A DNA stretch of 64,000 bases from Ophiura sarsii (GCA_035610835.1 CM069447.1:57543048-57607047); one strand, 5' to 3'; numbered from the stretch's first letter, positions 32,001-45,346 are shown. Numbers and translations are program-made. The notes: a model not told the origin generated them from the letters alone.

Positions 32001-35000
32001 TGTTCAGCGATTAAAAGTGACATGTCATACGGGGTCACTAGGGGTCATTGAACTTTACAGGGGTAAAAGTTAAGACATGCTCCGATTTGGACGGGGTTTG
32101 TTGCATCTTGTTTAAATTGATGAGCCAAGAAAATAAGTCAATCATATTGACCAGGTCAAAGGTCAAGAAGGGGTCACTAGGGGTCAAAAGGTGATTTTCA
32201 CTTAAAACGCATTTCCAATTTAGTAAAATGACCTAGGATCGTCAAAATTGGTCCACATATTCCTTTTGACCGTACGCATGTACAAAAGAACGGTTTTTTA
32301 AATTAAAAATCATTTGGGGTCACTAGGGGTCAAAATGTCAATTTTTACTCCAGTCACTTAAAATGCTATTTTTTCAAGAGGAAATGACCCATGATTATCA
32401 GAATTGGTCAAAAGATTCCTTGGGTCCATGCATATATAGGGTGTTCAGCGATTAAAAGTGACATGTCATACCGGGTCACTAGGGGTCATTGAACTTTACA
32501 GGGGTAAAAGTTTAGACATGCTCCGATTTGGACTGGGTTTGTTGTATCTTGTTTGGATTGATGAGCCAAGAAAAAAGGTCAATCATATTGACCAGGTCAA
32601 AGGTCAAGAAGGGGTCACTAGGGGTCATTGAACATTACAGAGGTAAAAGTTAAGACATGCTCCGATTTGGACGGGGTTTGTTGCATCTTGTTTGGTTGAT
32701 GAGCAAAGAAAATAAATAAATCATATTGACCAGGTCAAAGGTCACGAAGGGTCAATAGGGGTCATTGAACTTTACAGGGGTAAAAGTAAAGACATGGTTC
32801 GATTTTGACCGGGTTTGTTGCATCTTGTTTGATTTGATGAGCTGAGAAAATAATTCAATTATATTGACCAGGTCAAAGGTCAAGAAGGGGTCAAAAGGGG
32901 TCATTGAACTTTAAAGGGGTAAAATTTAAGACATGATCCGATTTGGACCGGATTTGTTGCATCTTGTTTGGATTGATGAGCCAAGAAAATAAGTCAATCA
33001 TTTTAATCAGGTCAAAGGTCAAGAAGGGGTCACTAGGGATCATTTTCCCAAAGAAAAATCAAGGTAGCCTGGTCTTTGACCGGAGCAAGATCTAGTTCTT
33101 TCTTTCTTTCCTCAAACCCATCTAAAAAATGCTATTTTTTCTACAGTTTACATGCTACAATCACCAGACTTGGTCAGTAGAACCCCCCACCTAACCTTCA
33201 TATAGGGTGTTCACAGTTTGGGGTCAAAGGTCACACAGGGGTCACTAGGGGTCAAAATGTGATTTTCATTTAAAACGCATTTACAATTTAGTGAAATGAC
33301 CTAGGATCGTCAAAATTGGTCCACATATTCCTTTTGACCGTACGCATTTACAAAAGAAAGGTTTTTAAAAATAAAAATCATCTGGGGTCACTAGGGGTCA
33401 AAATGTCAATTTTCACTCCAGTCACTTAAAATGCTATTTATTCAAGAGAAAATGACCCATGATTATCAGAATTGGTCAAAAGATTCCTTGGGTCCATGCA
33501 CATATAGGGTGTTCAGCGATTAAAAGTGACATGTCATACGGGGTCACTAGGGGTCATTGAACTTTACAGGGGTAAAAGTTAAGACATGCTCCGATTTTGA
33601 CGGGGTTTGGTGCATCTTGTTTAATTTGATGAGCCAAGAAAATAAGTCAACCATATTGACCAGGTCAAAGGTCAAAAAGGGGTCACTAGGGGTCAAAAGG
33701 TGATTTTCACTTAAAACGCATTTCCAATTTAGTGAAATGACATAGGATCGTCAAAATTGGTCCACATATTCCTTTTTGACCGTACGCATGTACAAAAGAA
33801 CGGTTTTTTAAATTAAAAATCATTTGGGGTCACTAGGGGTCAAAATGTCAATTTTCACTCCAGTCACTTAAAATGCTATTTATTCAAGAGAAAATGGCCC
33901 ATGATTATCAGAATTAGTCAAAAGATTTCTTGGGTCCATGCACATATAGGGTGTTCAGCGATTAAAAGTGACATGTCATACGGGGTCACTAGGGGTCATT
34001 GAACTTTACAAGGGTAAAAGTTAAGACATGCTCCGATTTGGACGGGGTTTGTTGCATCTTGTTTAATTTGATGAGCCAAGAAAATAAGTCAATCATATTG
34101 ACCAGGTCAAAGGTCAAGAAGGGGTCACTAGGGGTCAAAAGGTGATTTTCACTTAAAACGCATTTCCAATTTAGTGAAATGACCTAGGATCGTCAAAATT
34201 GGTCCACATATTCCTTTTGACCGTACGCATGTACAAAAGAAAGGTTTTTTAAATTAAAAATCATTTGGGGTCACTAGGGGTCAAAATGTCAATTTTCACT
34301 CCAGTCACTTAAAATGCTATTTTTTCAAGAGGAAATGACCCATGATTATCAGAATTGGTCAAAAGATTCCTTGGGTCCATGCATATATAGGGTGTTCAGC
34401 GATTAAAAGTGACATGTCATACCGGGTCACTAGGGGTCATTGAACTTTACAGGGGTAAAAGTTTAGACATGCTCCGATTTAGACCGGGTTTGTTGCATCT
34501 TGTTTGGATTGATGAGCCAAGAAAATAAGTCAATCATATTAACCAGGTCAAAGGTCAAGAAGAGGTCACTAGGGGTCATTGAACATTACAGAGGTAAAAG
34601 TTCAGACATGCTCCGATTTGGACGGGGTTTGTTGCATCTTGTTTGGATTGATGAGCAAAGAAAATAAATAAATCATATTGACCAGGTCAAAGGTCACGAA
34701 GGGTCAATAGGGGTCTTTGAACTTTACAGGGGTAAAAGTAAAGACATGGTTCGATTTTGACCGGGTTTGTTGCATCTTGTTTGATTTGATGAGCTAAGAA
34801 AATAATTCAATTATATCGACCAGGTCAAAGTTCAAGAAGGGGTCAAAAGGGGTCATTGAACTTTAAAGGGGTAAAATTTAAGACATGATCCGATTTGGAC
34901 CGGATTTGTTGCATCTTGTTTGGATTGATGAGCCAAGAAAATAAGTTAATCATTTTAATCAGGTCAAAGGTCAAGAAGGGGTCACTAGGGATCATTTTCT

Positions 35001-35055
35001 CAAAGAAAAATCAAGGTAGCCTGGTCTTAGACCGGAGCGAGATCTAGTGCTTTTT

Positions 35056-36497
35056 ACCTTGATTTTTTCAAAAATCGAGGTACTCTATCTCTGCCGTTTC
35101 TTTCTTCTTCTTTGTTTGTTTGTTTCTTTCTATCAGACCCATCTACAAAATGCTATTTTTTCTACAGTTTACATGCTACAATCACCAGATTTGGTCAGTA
35201 GGACCCCCTACCTGACCTACATATAGGGTCTTCACAGTTTGGGGTCAAAGGTCACACAGATGTCATAAGGGGTCAAAACGTGATTTTCACTTAAAACGCA
35301 TTTCCAATTTAGTGAAATGACCTAGGATTGTCAAAATTGGTCCACATATTCATTTTGACCGTACGCATATACAAAAGAAAGGTTTTTAAAATTAAAAATA
35401 ATTTGGGGTCACTAGGGGTCAAAATGTAAATGTTTACTCCTCGCACTGAAAAGGCTATTTTTTCGGGAGGAAATGACCTATGATTGTCAGAATTGGTCAA
35501 AAGATTCCTTATATCCATGTACATATAGGGTCTTGAGCGATTAAAAGTGACATGTCAGATGGGGTCACTAGGGGTCATTGACCTAAACAAGGGTAAAATG
35601 TAAGACATGCTCCGATTTTGACCGGTCATGTTTCATTTTGTAGGCATTGATAAGACAAGAAAAAAAGTCAATCATTTTCACGGGGTCAAAGGTCAACATA
35701 AGTCACTAGGGGTCAAAAGGTCAATTTTCATTCCTTGCACTCAAAATGCTATTTTTTCTACAGTGTACATGCTACAATCACCAGATTTGGTCAGTAGGAC
35801 CCCCTACCAGACCTACATATAGGGTCTTCACAGTTTGGGGTCAAAGGTCACACAGGGGTCATAAGTGGTCAAAACGTGATTTTCACTTAAACGCGTTTGC
35901 AATTTAGTGAAATGACCTAGGATCGTCAGTATTTGTCAACATATTCCTTTTGACCGTACGCATATATAATAGTTCGGTTTTTAAAATCAAAATATATTTA
36001 GGGTCACTAGGGGTCAAAAGGTCAATTTTCACTCCTCACACTCAAAATGCTATTTTTTCGGGAGGAAATGACGCATGATTGTCAGAATTAGTCAAAAGAT
36101 TTCTTGGATCCATGTACATATAGGGTCTTCAGCGATTAAAAGTGACATGTCATATGGGGTCACTAGGGGTCATTGACCTAAACAGGGGTAAAATATAAGA
36201 CATGCTCCGATTTTGACCGGATTTGTTTCATCTTGTAGGCATTGATGAAACAAGAAAAAAAAGTCAAATAATTTTTATTGGGTCAAAGGTCAACATAGGT
36301 CACTAGGGGTCAAAAGGTCAATTTGCACTCCTCGCACTCAAAATGCTATTTTTTCGGGAGGAAATGACCCATGATTGTCAGAATTGGTCAAAAGATTTGT
36401 TGGATCCATTAAAAGTGACATGTCATATGGGGTGACTAGAGGTCATTAATCCATAAAAAATCAAGGTGTCCTGGTCTCAGACCAGAACTATGTCTAG
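35056..36497 (+). mobile_element. Helitron-like family 1 element found only in unit 2
   Basis: Starts ACCTTGATTTTTTCAAAAAT. Ends AAAAAATCAAGGTGTC, hairpin CTGGTC-TCA-GACCAG, AACTATGT, CTAG. It resembles the element at 10853-12368 more than its neighbours do. No counterpart in units 1 or 3. Confidence 0.5.
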
Positions 36498-37178
36498 TTC
36501 TTTCTTTCTTTCCTCAAACCCATCTAAAAAACGCTATTTTTTCTACAGTTTACATGCTACAATCACCAAACTTGGTCAGTAGAACCCCCCACCTAACCTT
36601 CATATAGGGTGTTCATAGTTTGGGGTCAAAGGTCACACAGGGGTCACTAGGGGTCAAAAGGTGATTTTCACTTAAAACGCATTTCCAATTTAGTGAAATG
36701 ACCTAGGATCGTCAAAATTGGTCCACATATTCCTTTTGACCGTACGCATGTACAAAAGAACGGTTTTTCAAATTAAAAATCATTTGGGGTCACTAGGGGT
36801 CAAAATGTCAATTTTCACTCCAGTCACTTAAAATGCTATTTTTTCAAGAGGAAATGACCCATGATTATCAGAATTGGTCAAAAGATTCCTTGGGTCTATG
36901 CATATATAGGGTGTTCAGCGATTAAAAGTGACATGTCATACCGGGTCACTAGGGGTCATTGAACTTTACAGGGGTAAAAGTTTAGACATGCTCCGATTTG
37001 GACCGGGTTTGTTGCATCTTGTTTGGAAACTAGACATAGATCTGGTCAGAAAACATGAAATCGATACTGCATTATTTAATTAAATACAAAAAGGTTTCTT
37101 ACACAACAAAAAAAGGAAAATGACCTTCAAAAATGAGTTAAATTCTTTAACCACCCTGTATATTTTCACCCTATACAG

Positions 37179-37289
37179 CTCTACCATGTGGCGGGTGTCT
37201 AAACGGCGGGTCGTGCGAAACCTTCTTTGATTTTATGATTTGCATTTGCCCGAATGGTTATGAGGGTGAGAGATGTGAGAATCAAGTAG
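37179..37289 (+). CDS. EGF-like exon 4, unit 2
   Basis: Counterpart of 16290-16400, 111 nt, phase 1-1, same short C-GG-C spacing. The intronic G-run at 37377-37394 is 18 G. Confidence 0.87.
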
Positions 37290-37900
37290 GTAAGTTGTGG
37301 GGTGTTTTTGTTTTAGCGTCATTCAACAAGTTCTACCTCGTCCCTCATAACTTTGCTAATTTGGATGTCCCGGGGTGGGGGGGGGGGGGGGGGGTACTTA
37401 GTGAATATGAGGTCACAGGAATGTGCCACCAAATAGGGTCCCATTTTCACCCCTCTGGTAAATAAATGACGTCTTTTCGTAGCCATTTTTGGTTAATGTA
37501 TGGGTCTAAAATCCTTAAATTTGCTGTTTTTCACCAAAAAATTAGCAAAATCTGTCAAATATGTAGGAAAATTGTGGGTCTCTGGTAAATATATAGGTGC
37601 ATTATCTACGGATGCCCTTTGAAGCTATTTTTAAATAGCAAATCGGAATTTGTGTTTGGTTTTTGACACATAGCTTTGTTAATATTCAGTCAATCTTCAT
37701 GTGCAATATCTCAAATTAAAGAGAAGGCATTTCTTCACAATTTTGTAATTGGTATTTGAATAATGAACATTTGTTTGCCTTGTAAGTTACGTATTTTGAG
37801 TTTATGATAAGAGTTTAATGGGTTTGCCATCAGACAAGTTTAAAACTGTCAAGCTTTCATTATGATTAGCTCTGACTTCTCCAGGACCAAATTCTTTTAA
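37290..37900. other. intron after EGF4, unit 2
   Basis: Counterpart of 16401-17017. Apart from the G-run nothing is recognised. Confidence 0.55.
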
Positions 37901-38139
37901 CACTTTCCATGCGGCTGTAAGTTTTACCATATACAAAACATAATTTTCAGAAACCTTTCCCAACTTTCAAGGTCTATCTCAAGGATTACTGGACCAATAC
38001 TAGGCATGTTTGTACTCATTTCAATGCGTTTCTCATGGTGATTCCAAAAATGGTAATGACATTTAAGAATTTTGACATTTTCGAAACATTTTGTGCAATT
38101 TGGGAATGTCGTCTGCAGCTGCCTGCCGCGTGGAAAATG
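37901..38139 (-). mobile_element. piggyBac-like MITE copy c, unit 2
   Basis: TTAA at both borders (37897-37900, 38140-38143), reverse orientation as in unit 1. Confidence 0.76.
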
Positions 38140-38429
38140 TTAAGCAAGACATAGAGACTGCCACTTCTCTATATTTTATCATCATTTGGGCTGCCCTTTT
38201 CCTACTTGCGACATTGGTGGCTCTCAAAAGCTTTAGAAAATAGGTTGATTTGAAATTAGTTGCTCCTTTCCTACGTGAGAAAGATTGATGGCTCTGAAAA
38301 GAGCCATTCAGGTGGACTGCCTGCCCCTTGTCCACTGAACAGAGTTGGTGGCTATATAGCTATTAGCATTTTTATTGCCTTGTATTAAAAAGTTACTTTT
38401 TAAGTATTGTTTATATACTTTTTTTACAG

Positions 38430-38552
38430 GAGAATGTCAGACCGGGGAATTTCAGTGTCCCTCGTCTGGTGCGTGCATCGCAGAGTCAGCCGTATGTGAT
38501 GGCAACTTTGATTGTCTTGATCTTAGTGATGAAAACCCGACCAACTGTCCAT
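38430..38552 (+). CDS. LDL-receptor class A exon, unit 2
   Basis: Same 41-codon LDLa module with the complete calcium cluster. The acceptor tract differs slightly (TATACTTTTTTTACAG versus TATACATTTTTACAG), still a good acceptor. Confidence 0.92.
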
Positions 38553-38886
38553 GTAAGTTTTGTTACTGGGTTGCATGATGGGTATCACATGGATTTAATA
38601 TAGATATCACATGTATATCACATGGGTATCATATGGATTTAATATAGATATCACATGGATATCACATGTGTCACATCCTCATGATGAAGATCTGAACCCG
38701 GGGTGCTCAGTGGTCATTCATTACAAGGGGGGTATCATGCGCGTCCAAGGACTTTCAAAAAGTACCCTAAATACGTAATCGTGTTAATGTGAAAAAGCAC
38801 CCCTAAACAAGTATGGCACGGTATTTTACATACCCTAAACAAGCAATATCCGTATTTCCAATACCCTAAACAAGTACTCAAAATAT
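38553..38886. other. intron after LDLa, unit 2 (shortened)
   Basis: ATATCACATG repeats and CCCTAAACAAGTA copies as in unit 1. About 275 bp present in units 1 and 3 (18004-18279) are missing, and AAATATT joins straight to CACCCAGCTTAAATCC of the minisatellite. Confidence 0.65.
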
Positions 38887-40144
38887 TCACCCAGCTTAAA
38901 TCCACGTTCACAATGGACACCCAGCTTACATCCAAGTTCACAATGGACACCCAGCTTATATCCAAGTTCACAATGGACACCAGCTTATATCCAAGTTCAC
39001 AATGGACACCCAGCTTATATCCAAGTTCAAAATGGACACCCAGCTTATATCCAAGTTCACAATGGACACCCAGCTTATATCCAATTTCACAATGGACACC
39101 CAGCTTATATCCAAGTTCACAATGGACACCCAGCTTAAATCCAAGTTCACAATGGACACCCAGCTTATATCCAAGTTCACAATGGACACCCAGCTTATAT
39201 CCAAGTTCACAATGGACACCCAGCTTATATCCAAGTTCACAATGGACACCCAGCTTATATCCAAGTTCACAATGGACACCCAGCTTATATCCAAGTTCAA
39301 AATGGACACCCAGCTTATATCCAAGTTCACAATGGACACCCAGCTTATATCCAAGTTCACAATGGACACCCAGCTTATATCCAAGTTCACAATGGACACC
39401 CAGCTTAAATCCAAGTTCACAATGGACACCCAGCTTATATCCAAGTTCACAATGGACACCCAGCTTATATCCAAGTTCACAATGGACACCCAGCTTATAT
39501 CCAATTTCACAATGGACACCCAGCTTATATCCAAGTTCACAATGGACACCCAGCTTATATCCAAGTTCACAATGGACACCCAGCTTATATCCAAGTTCAC
39601 AATGGACACCCAGCTTATATCCCAGTTCACAATGGACACCCAGCTTATATCCAAGTTCACAATGGACACCCAGCTTATATCCAAGTTCACAATGGACACC
39701 CAGCTTATATCCAAGTTCACAATGGACACCCAGCTTATATCCAAGTTCACAATGGACACCCAGCTTATATCCAAGTTCACAATGGACACCCAGCTTAAAT
39801 CCAAGTTCACAATGGACACCCAGCTTATATCCAAGTTCATAATGGACACCCAGCTTATATCCAAGTTCACAATGGACACCCAGCTTATATCCAAGTTCAC
39901 AATAGACACCCAGCTTAAATCCAAATTCACAATGGACACCCAGCTTAAATCCAAGTTCACAATGGACACCCAGCTTATATCCAAGTTCATAATGGACACC
40001 CAGCTTATATCCAAGTTCACAATGGACACCCAGCTTAAATCCAAGTTCACAATGGACACCCAGCTTACATCCACGTTCACATGGACACTCAGCTTACATT
40101 CAAGTTCACAATGGACACACAGCTCAACAAATCCAAGTTCAACA
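38887..40144. repeat. 30-bp minisatellite, unit 2, about 42 copies
   Basis: Same repeat and largely the same variant order as unit 1, plus unit-specific TATATCCAATTTC variants near 39080 and 39500. The left edge is set by the 275-bp deletion. Confidence 0.92.
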
Positions 40145-40586
40145 AAGCATGTTTTTTTTCCATTAATAATAAATATTGTCCTCACAATTGGTACTTCAGA
40201 TTTGGCATTTTATTCATATAACATCCATTCTTTATTAAATGATAACATTTCATTAATCAATAATGAGTTAAATTTGATACAATCTCATTGGAGAGGGTAA
40301 ATGCACTGGGATAAACGGACAATTTTGTGTAGATAAACGGAGTGCGGTTAAATAATGACCAACCAATACGTGTTGAGCCATGCTTAGCGAACGCATCGAA
40401 CAACTCCCGTGAACGGACAGCCAGTGCGTTTACCCTCTCTGATATATGGTTTTCAATCCGTACGAATCTGGATACCATCCCTGAGTCACTATTTCCTTAT
40501 TTTAACTCTGCCCGTAAGTTGGATGCCACAGAACCAATATGATTTGGTTAGTTCAGAGCACAGTCATGTAGGCTGGGTAAGTCATA
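40145..40586. other. spacer before unit 3
   Basis: Counterpart of 19565-20007 with the 149-bp inverted-repeat element at 40291-40439. Confidence 0.6.
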
Positions 40587-42800
40587 TCTAGTGAATTATG
40601 CCTCAATATGGGGACATATATTGATGGGATTAATTCATACACATGTAATTGTAGACTAGGTTTTGTAGGAGACATGTGTGAAATGGGTAAGTCATATCTA
40701 GTGAACCGTGCCTTAATATGGGGACATGTATTGATGGGATTAATTCATACACATGTAATTGTAGACTAGGATTAATGTAGGAGACATGTGTGAAATGGGT
40801 AAGTAATATCTAGTGAACCATGCTTTAATATGGGGACATGTATTGATGGGATTAATTCATACACATGTAATTGTAGACTAGGTTTTGTAGGAGACTTAGT
40901 GAAATGGGTAAGTCATATCTAGTGAACCTCAATATGGGGGGACATGTATTGATGGGATTAATTCATACACATGTAATTGTAGACTAGGTTTTGTAGGAGA
41001 CATGTGTGAAATGGGTAAGTCATATATAGTGAACCATGCCTCAATCTGAGGACATGTAGTGATGGGATTAATTCATACACATGTAATTGTAGACTAGTTT
41101 TTGTAGGAGACTTAGTGAAATGGGTAAGTCATATCTAGTGAACCTCAATATGGGGGGGGGGGGGGACATGTATTGATGGGATTAATTCATACACATGTAA
41201 TTGTAGACTAGGTTTTGTAGGAGACATGTGTGAAATGGGTAAGTCATATCTAGTGAACCGTGCCTCAATATGGGGACATGTATTGATGGGATTAATTCAT
41301 ACACATGTAATTGTAGACTAGGTTTTGTAGGAGACATGTGTGAAATGGGTAAGTCATATCTAGTGAACCATGCTTCAATATGGGGACATGTATTGATGGG
41401 ATTAATTCATACACATATAATTGTAGACTAGGTTTTGTAGGAGACATGTGTGAAATAGGTAAGTCATATCTAGTGAACCATGCTTCAATATGGGGACATG
41501 TATTATGGGATTAATTCATACACTTGTAATTGTAGACTAGGTTATGTAGGAGACATGTGTGAAATGGGTAAGTCATATCTAGTGAACCTCAATATGGGGA
41601 CATGTATTGATGGTTTTAATTCATACACATGTAATTGTAGACTAGGTTATGTAGGAGACATGTGTGAAATGGGTAAGTCATATCTAGTGAACCGTGCCTC
41701 AATATGGGGACATGTATTGATGGGATTAATTCATACACATGTAATTGTAGACTAGGTTTTGTAGGAGACATGTGTGAAATGGGTAAGTCATATCTAGTGA
41801 ACCATGCTTCAATATGGGGACATGTATTGATGGGATTAATTCATACACATATAATTGTAGACTAGGTTTTGTAGGAGACATGTGTGAAATGGGTAAGTCA
41901 TATCTAGTGAACCATGCTTCAATATGGGGACATGTATTATGGGATTAATTCATACACTTGTAATTGTAGACTAGGTTATGTAGGAGACATGTGTGAAATG
42001 GGTAAGTCATATCTAGTGAACCATGCTTTAATATGGGGACATGTATTGATGGGATTAATTCATACACATGTAATTGTGGACTAGGTTTTGTAGGAGACAT
42101 GTGTGAAATAGGTAAGTCATATCTAGTGAACCATGCCTCAATATGGGGACATGTATTGATGGGATTAATTCATACACATGTAATTGTAGACTAGGTTTTG
42201 TAGGAGACATGTGTGAAATGGGTAAGTCATATCTAGTGAACCATGCCTCAATATGAGGACATGTATTGATGGGATTAATTCATACACTTGTAATTGTAGA
42301 CTAGGTTTTGTAGGAGACATGTGTGAAATGGGTAATATCTAGTGAACCATGCTTTAATATGGGGACATGTATTGATGGGATTAATTCATACACATGTAAT
42401 TGTAGACTAGGTTATGTAGGAGACATGTGTGAAATGGGTAAGTCATATCTAGTGAACCATGCCTCAATTTGGGGACGTGTATTGATGGGATTAATTCATA
42501 CACATGTAATTGTAGACTAGGTTATGTAGGAGACATGTGTGAAATGGGTAAGTCATATCTATAGTGAACCATGCTTCAATATGGGGACATGTATTGATGG
42601 GATTAATTCATACACATGTAATTGTAGACTAGGTTATGTAGGAGACATGTGTGAAATGGATAAGTCATATCTAGTGAACCATGCTTCAATATGGGGACAT
42701 GTATTGATGGGATTAATTCATACACATGTAATTGTATACTAGGTTTTGAAGGAGACATGTGTGAAATGGGTAAGTCATATCTAGTGAACCATGCCTCAAT
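40587..42800 (+). repeat. 110-bp EGF-derived satellite, unit 3, about 20 copies
   Basis: Longest array. The left and middle parts match unit 1 (G-run at 41153-41165, TATTATGGG copies). From about 42323 it matches unit 2 (TTTGGGGACGTG, CTATAGTGAACC), then ends with the unit 1 variant ATTGTATACTAGG. This gives one repeat more than unit 1. Confidence 0.85.
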
Positions 42801-43002
42801 AGTAGAGTTATTCTTCTGAAGTTTTCAACTCTTCTTAGGAGAATTGTTTAAGAATTTGTGAGTTAATATTCACGATATAGACCCTAGGTCAAACTTTAGA
42901 ACATGACCCTTCATTATGAAGCTCAATTTAGAAATACCTTCTTAAGTCTGGATCAGAAGTTAACAAATAACTCTTCCTAAATTTACGTAAGGTTAATCTT
43001 AA

Positions 43003-43276
43003 CACTTTCCATGCGGCAGGCATTTGCAGACGACATTCCAAAATGTCTCAAAAATGTCAAAGTTATTGAATTTCATTACCATGGAATCACCTTGAGAAAT
43101 AATAACACACACTTAGGCCCCCCCCAAAAAAAAATTGTTTGTATTAAATGCATTAAAATAAGTACAAACATGCCTAGTATTGGTTCCATAATCCTTGAGA
43201 TAGACCTTGAAATGTGGGAAGGGTTTCTGAAAAATCAGTTTTGTATATGGTCGAACCAATAGCCGCGTGGAAAGTG
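43003..43276 (+). mobile_element. piggyBac-like MITE copy a, unit 3
   Basis: Counterpart of 2299-2572, same length. Confidence 0.68.
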
Positions 43277-43318
43277 TAAACTGCAATAACTAACCCAACA
43301 TTATTAGGTGACCTATTG

Positions 43319-43600
43319 GGCAAAAAAAAAAGTTGACTTGCCCTTTCCGACCGACCCAAATATTCGGAATCTAGGATCGCTACAAGATGAAAACGTGTTT
43401 CTGAGTAGTATATGCTTGTTTAAAAATTAAAAATTAAAAATTAAAAAAATTAAAAAAAATTAAAATTAAAAAAAACATCTTTAAAACATGTTTCTGTGTA
43501 GTATCTCCCTGTTTAAATTTAAAAATTTAAAAAAATCTGACCGTCTGACCCAGACTCTAGCCCTGAAAGGGCAAGTCAACTTTTTTTCTTTTTTTTTGCC
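43319..43600 (-). mobile_element. GACTTGCCC MITE copy 1, unit 3
   Basis: Counterpart of 2615-2896, with TTAGGTGACCT on both sides. Confidence 0.63.
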
Positions 43601-44390
43601 TTAGGTGACCTGTTCTATGTACGGGCCCGACGAACCCATTTTTATTTAGGCAAGAATCTTCAAAACCAATTGCAGTGATAAAAGACCATTTGCTTTTATT
43701 TAAAAAATCGATCATTGCATGATTGTCATATAAGTTACACTCATTTTTAGTAATGTCCTCTATTTTAACGCCAAATCCATGGGATGGTTGAATTATCTTC
43801 AATATATTTTTAATTGTATTCCTTGAATTCAGACATTTTCTTTACTCTCATTTCCATGGTTCTATTTATTTAAAGATTTTGTATCCAAAATTGTTTGTTT
43901 GTTTGTTTGTTTGTTGTTTATTAGGCAAAACGACAATATACAAAATACAACATACAAAAAATGCATGACACAAATATATACATATAATCAAGAACACAAA
44001 CACCAAAATGCCGAGATACCAGGATAACCCATAAAGTCTGCTAAAAAAGCAAACTAGGCGCCTGGAACGAGGAGCATGAGACAAGAAAGGGACACAAATA
44101 AAATAAAGTTAAACAGTATCAACAAACTCTTGGGCCATCCTGGCACTTCTTGCTAGGTGTTTTTTCATTGAATTCTTAAAAGTTCATACACCTTTTGATA
44201 TTTTTAACCAATTGTATTGATTATTGCGATTCTATATGGATTTTAAAAAAAATGAAAGCCAAATATATGGCTTTTATTATTTGTAGCACTTTTGAGAAAA
44301 AAATCCCATTCTTTCTGACTCTCACCTTGTAGAGCAGAAGATACTGTTATGATGTTGACTGTTGAAAATGTTCTCCTTTCCTCTGTCTAT
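43601..44390. other. intronic stretch, unit 3
   Basis: Counterpart of 2897-3686; (GTTT)n only. Confidence 0.55.
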
Positions 44391-44822
44391 ATGTGACGCG
44401 ACAAGCGGAATGAGTCGTATGTCGGGAATATTGATTTTGAGTTATAGGTAAAAATAAGTGACAAATTCTAATGTTTTACATTGTTTTCTCAGTTGGTAAA
44501 TTGTTTTGTAACTTAAAGACTCAAAGTTCAATGTTAATGGGGTTTGGACCATACTGTAGCATTTTTCACCTGCTTTTAGATGATGGACAAATATCAAAAT
44601 TCAAAACTGCCGACATGTGACTCATTTCACTTGATCACGTCACATATATAAACTCCTCAAAAAAAGATCTGTTCAATTGCCTATATCTCTAGTTTTTAAG
44701 TTACAAACAGTTTTCCAACTGAGAAAACAAAGTAAAACATAAGAACTTGTCACTTCCTTTTACCTATAACTCAAAATCAATATTCCCGACATACGACTCA
44801 TTCCGCTTGATGGCATCACATA
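44391..44822. mobile_element. foldback element, unit 3
   Basis: Counterpart of 3687-4118 with the A variant GTAAAAATAAG. Confidence 0.7.
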
Positions 44823-44948
44823 TGTTTATAATGTGTTGCATATCAATGGGAAGTTGATCTGTTCATAAACAATGCCACATTTTGTAGTAATAATTTATTT
44901 CAAGTATGTTGCCATCAGAATTCCGTTTACAGCAAACAATCATGATAA

Positions 44949-45294
44949 GGCAACAAAAAAAGTTGACTTGCCCTTTCAGGGCCAGAGTCTGGGTCGGACA
45001 GTCGGATTTTTTTAATCTTTTTAAATTTAAACAAGGAGATACTACACAAAAACACGTTTTAAAGATTTGATTTTTTTTGATTTTTTTTGTTTTGATTTTT
45101 TTGATTTTTAAACAAGCAGATACTACTCAAAAACATGTTTTTATCTTTCTTTATTGTTATGTGCTTCTTTCAACAACAAAAAAAATTCTATTTTTTTTTT
45201 TTACTTTGGAAAAAATAAAAAATAAAAATAGCGACCCTAGATTTCCGAAAATTTGGGTCGGTCGGAAAGGGCAAGTCAATTTTTTTTTTTTGCC
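44949..45294 (+). mobile_element. GACTTGCCC MITE copy 2, unit 3
   Basis: Counterpart of 4245-4590. Confidence 0.63.
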
Positions 45295-45346
45295 TAACAA
45301 ATAAACGTTCTACCTTTTCTATTATTGATTCCTTTTTTCCCTTCAG

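Larger units (their letters stand above)
27806..37049 (+). mobile_element. nested Helitron/HINE-like block, unit 2 (longest, 9.2 kb)
   Basis: Contains the family 2 element (27873-29633) and family 1 elements at 29640-31154, 31157-31445, 31518-33095 (nested), outer 31448-35047 and 35056-36497. It closes with the reversed terminus at 37030-37049. Because the outer element here keeps its own end (CTAG at 35044), this unit shows the fuller layout from which units 1 and 3 were shortened. Confidence 0.5.
20008..40586 (+). repeat. 20-kb segmental tandem unit 2 (type B)
   Basis: Second full unit, 20,579 bp, with the same five exons in the same order. B-specific variants are a short 110-bp array (about 8 copies), CAACTTGTTTTC instead of CAACTTTTTTTC near 21655, GTAAAAAGAAG instead of GTAAAAATAAG near 22518, and a 9-bp longer SINE. 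Its Helitron-like block is about 2.1 kb longer than in units 1 and 3. A deletion of about 275 bp joins the left flank directly to the 30-bp minisatellite near 38887. Confidence 0.95.
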
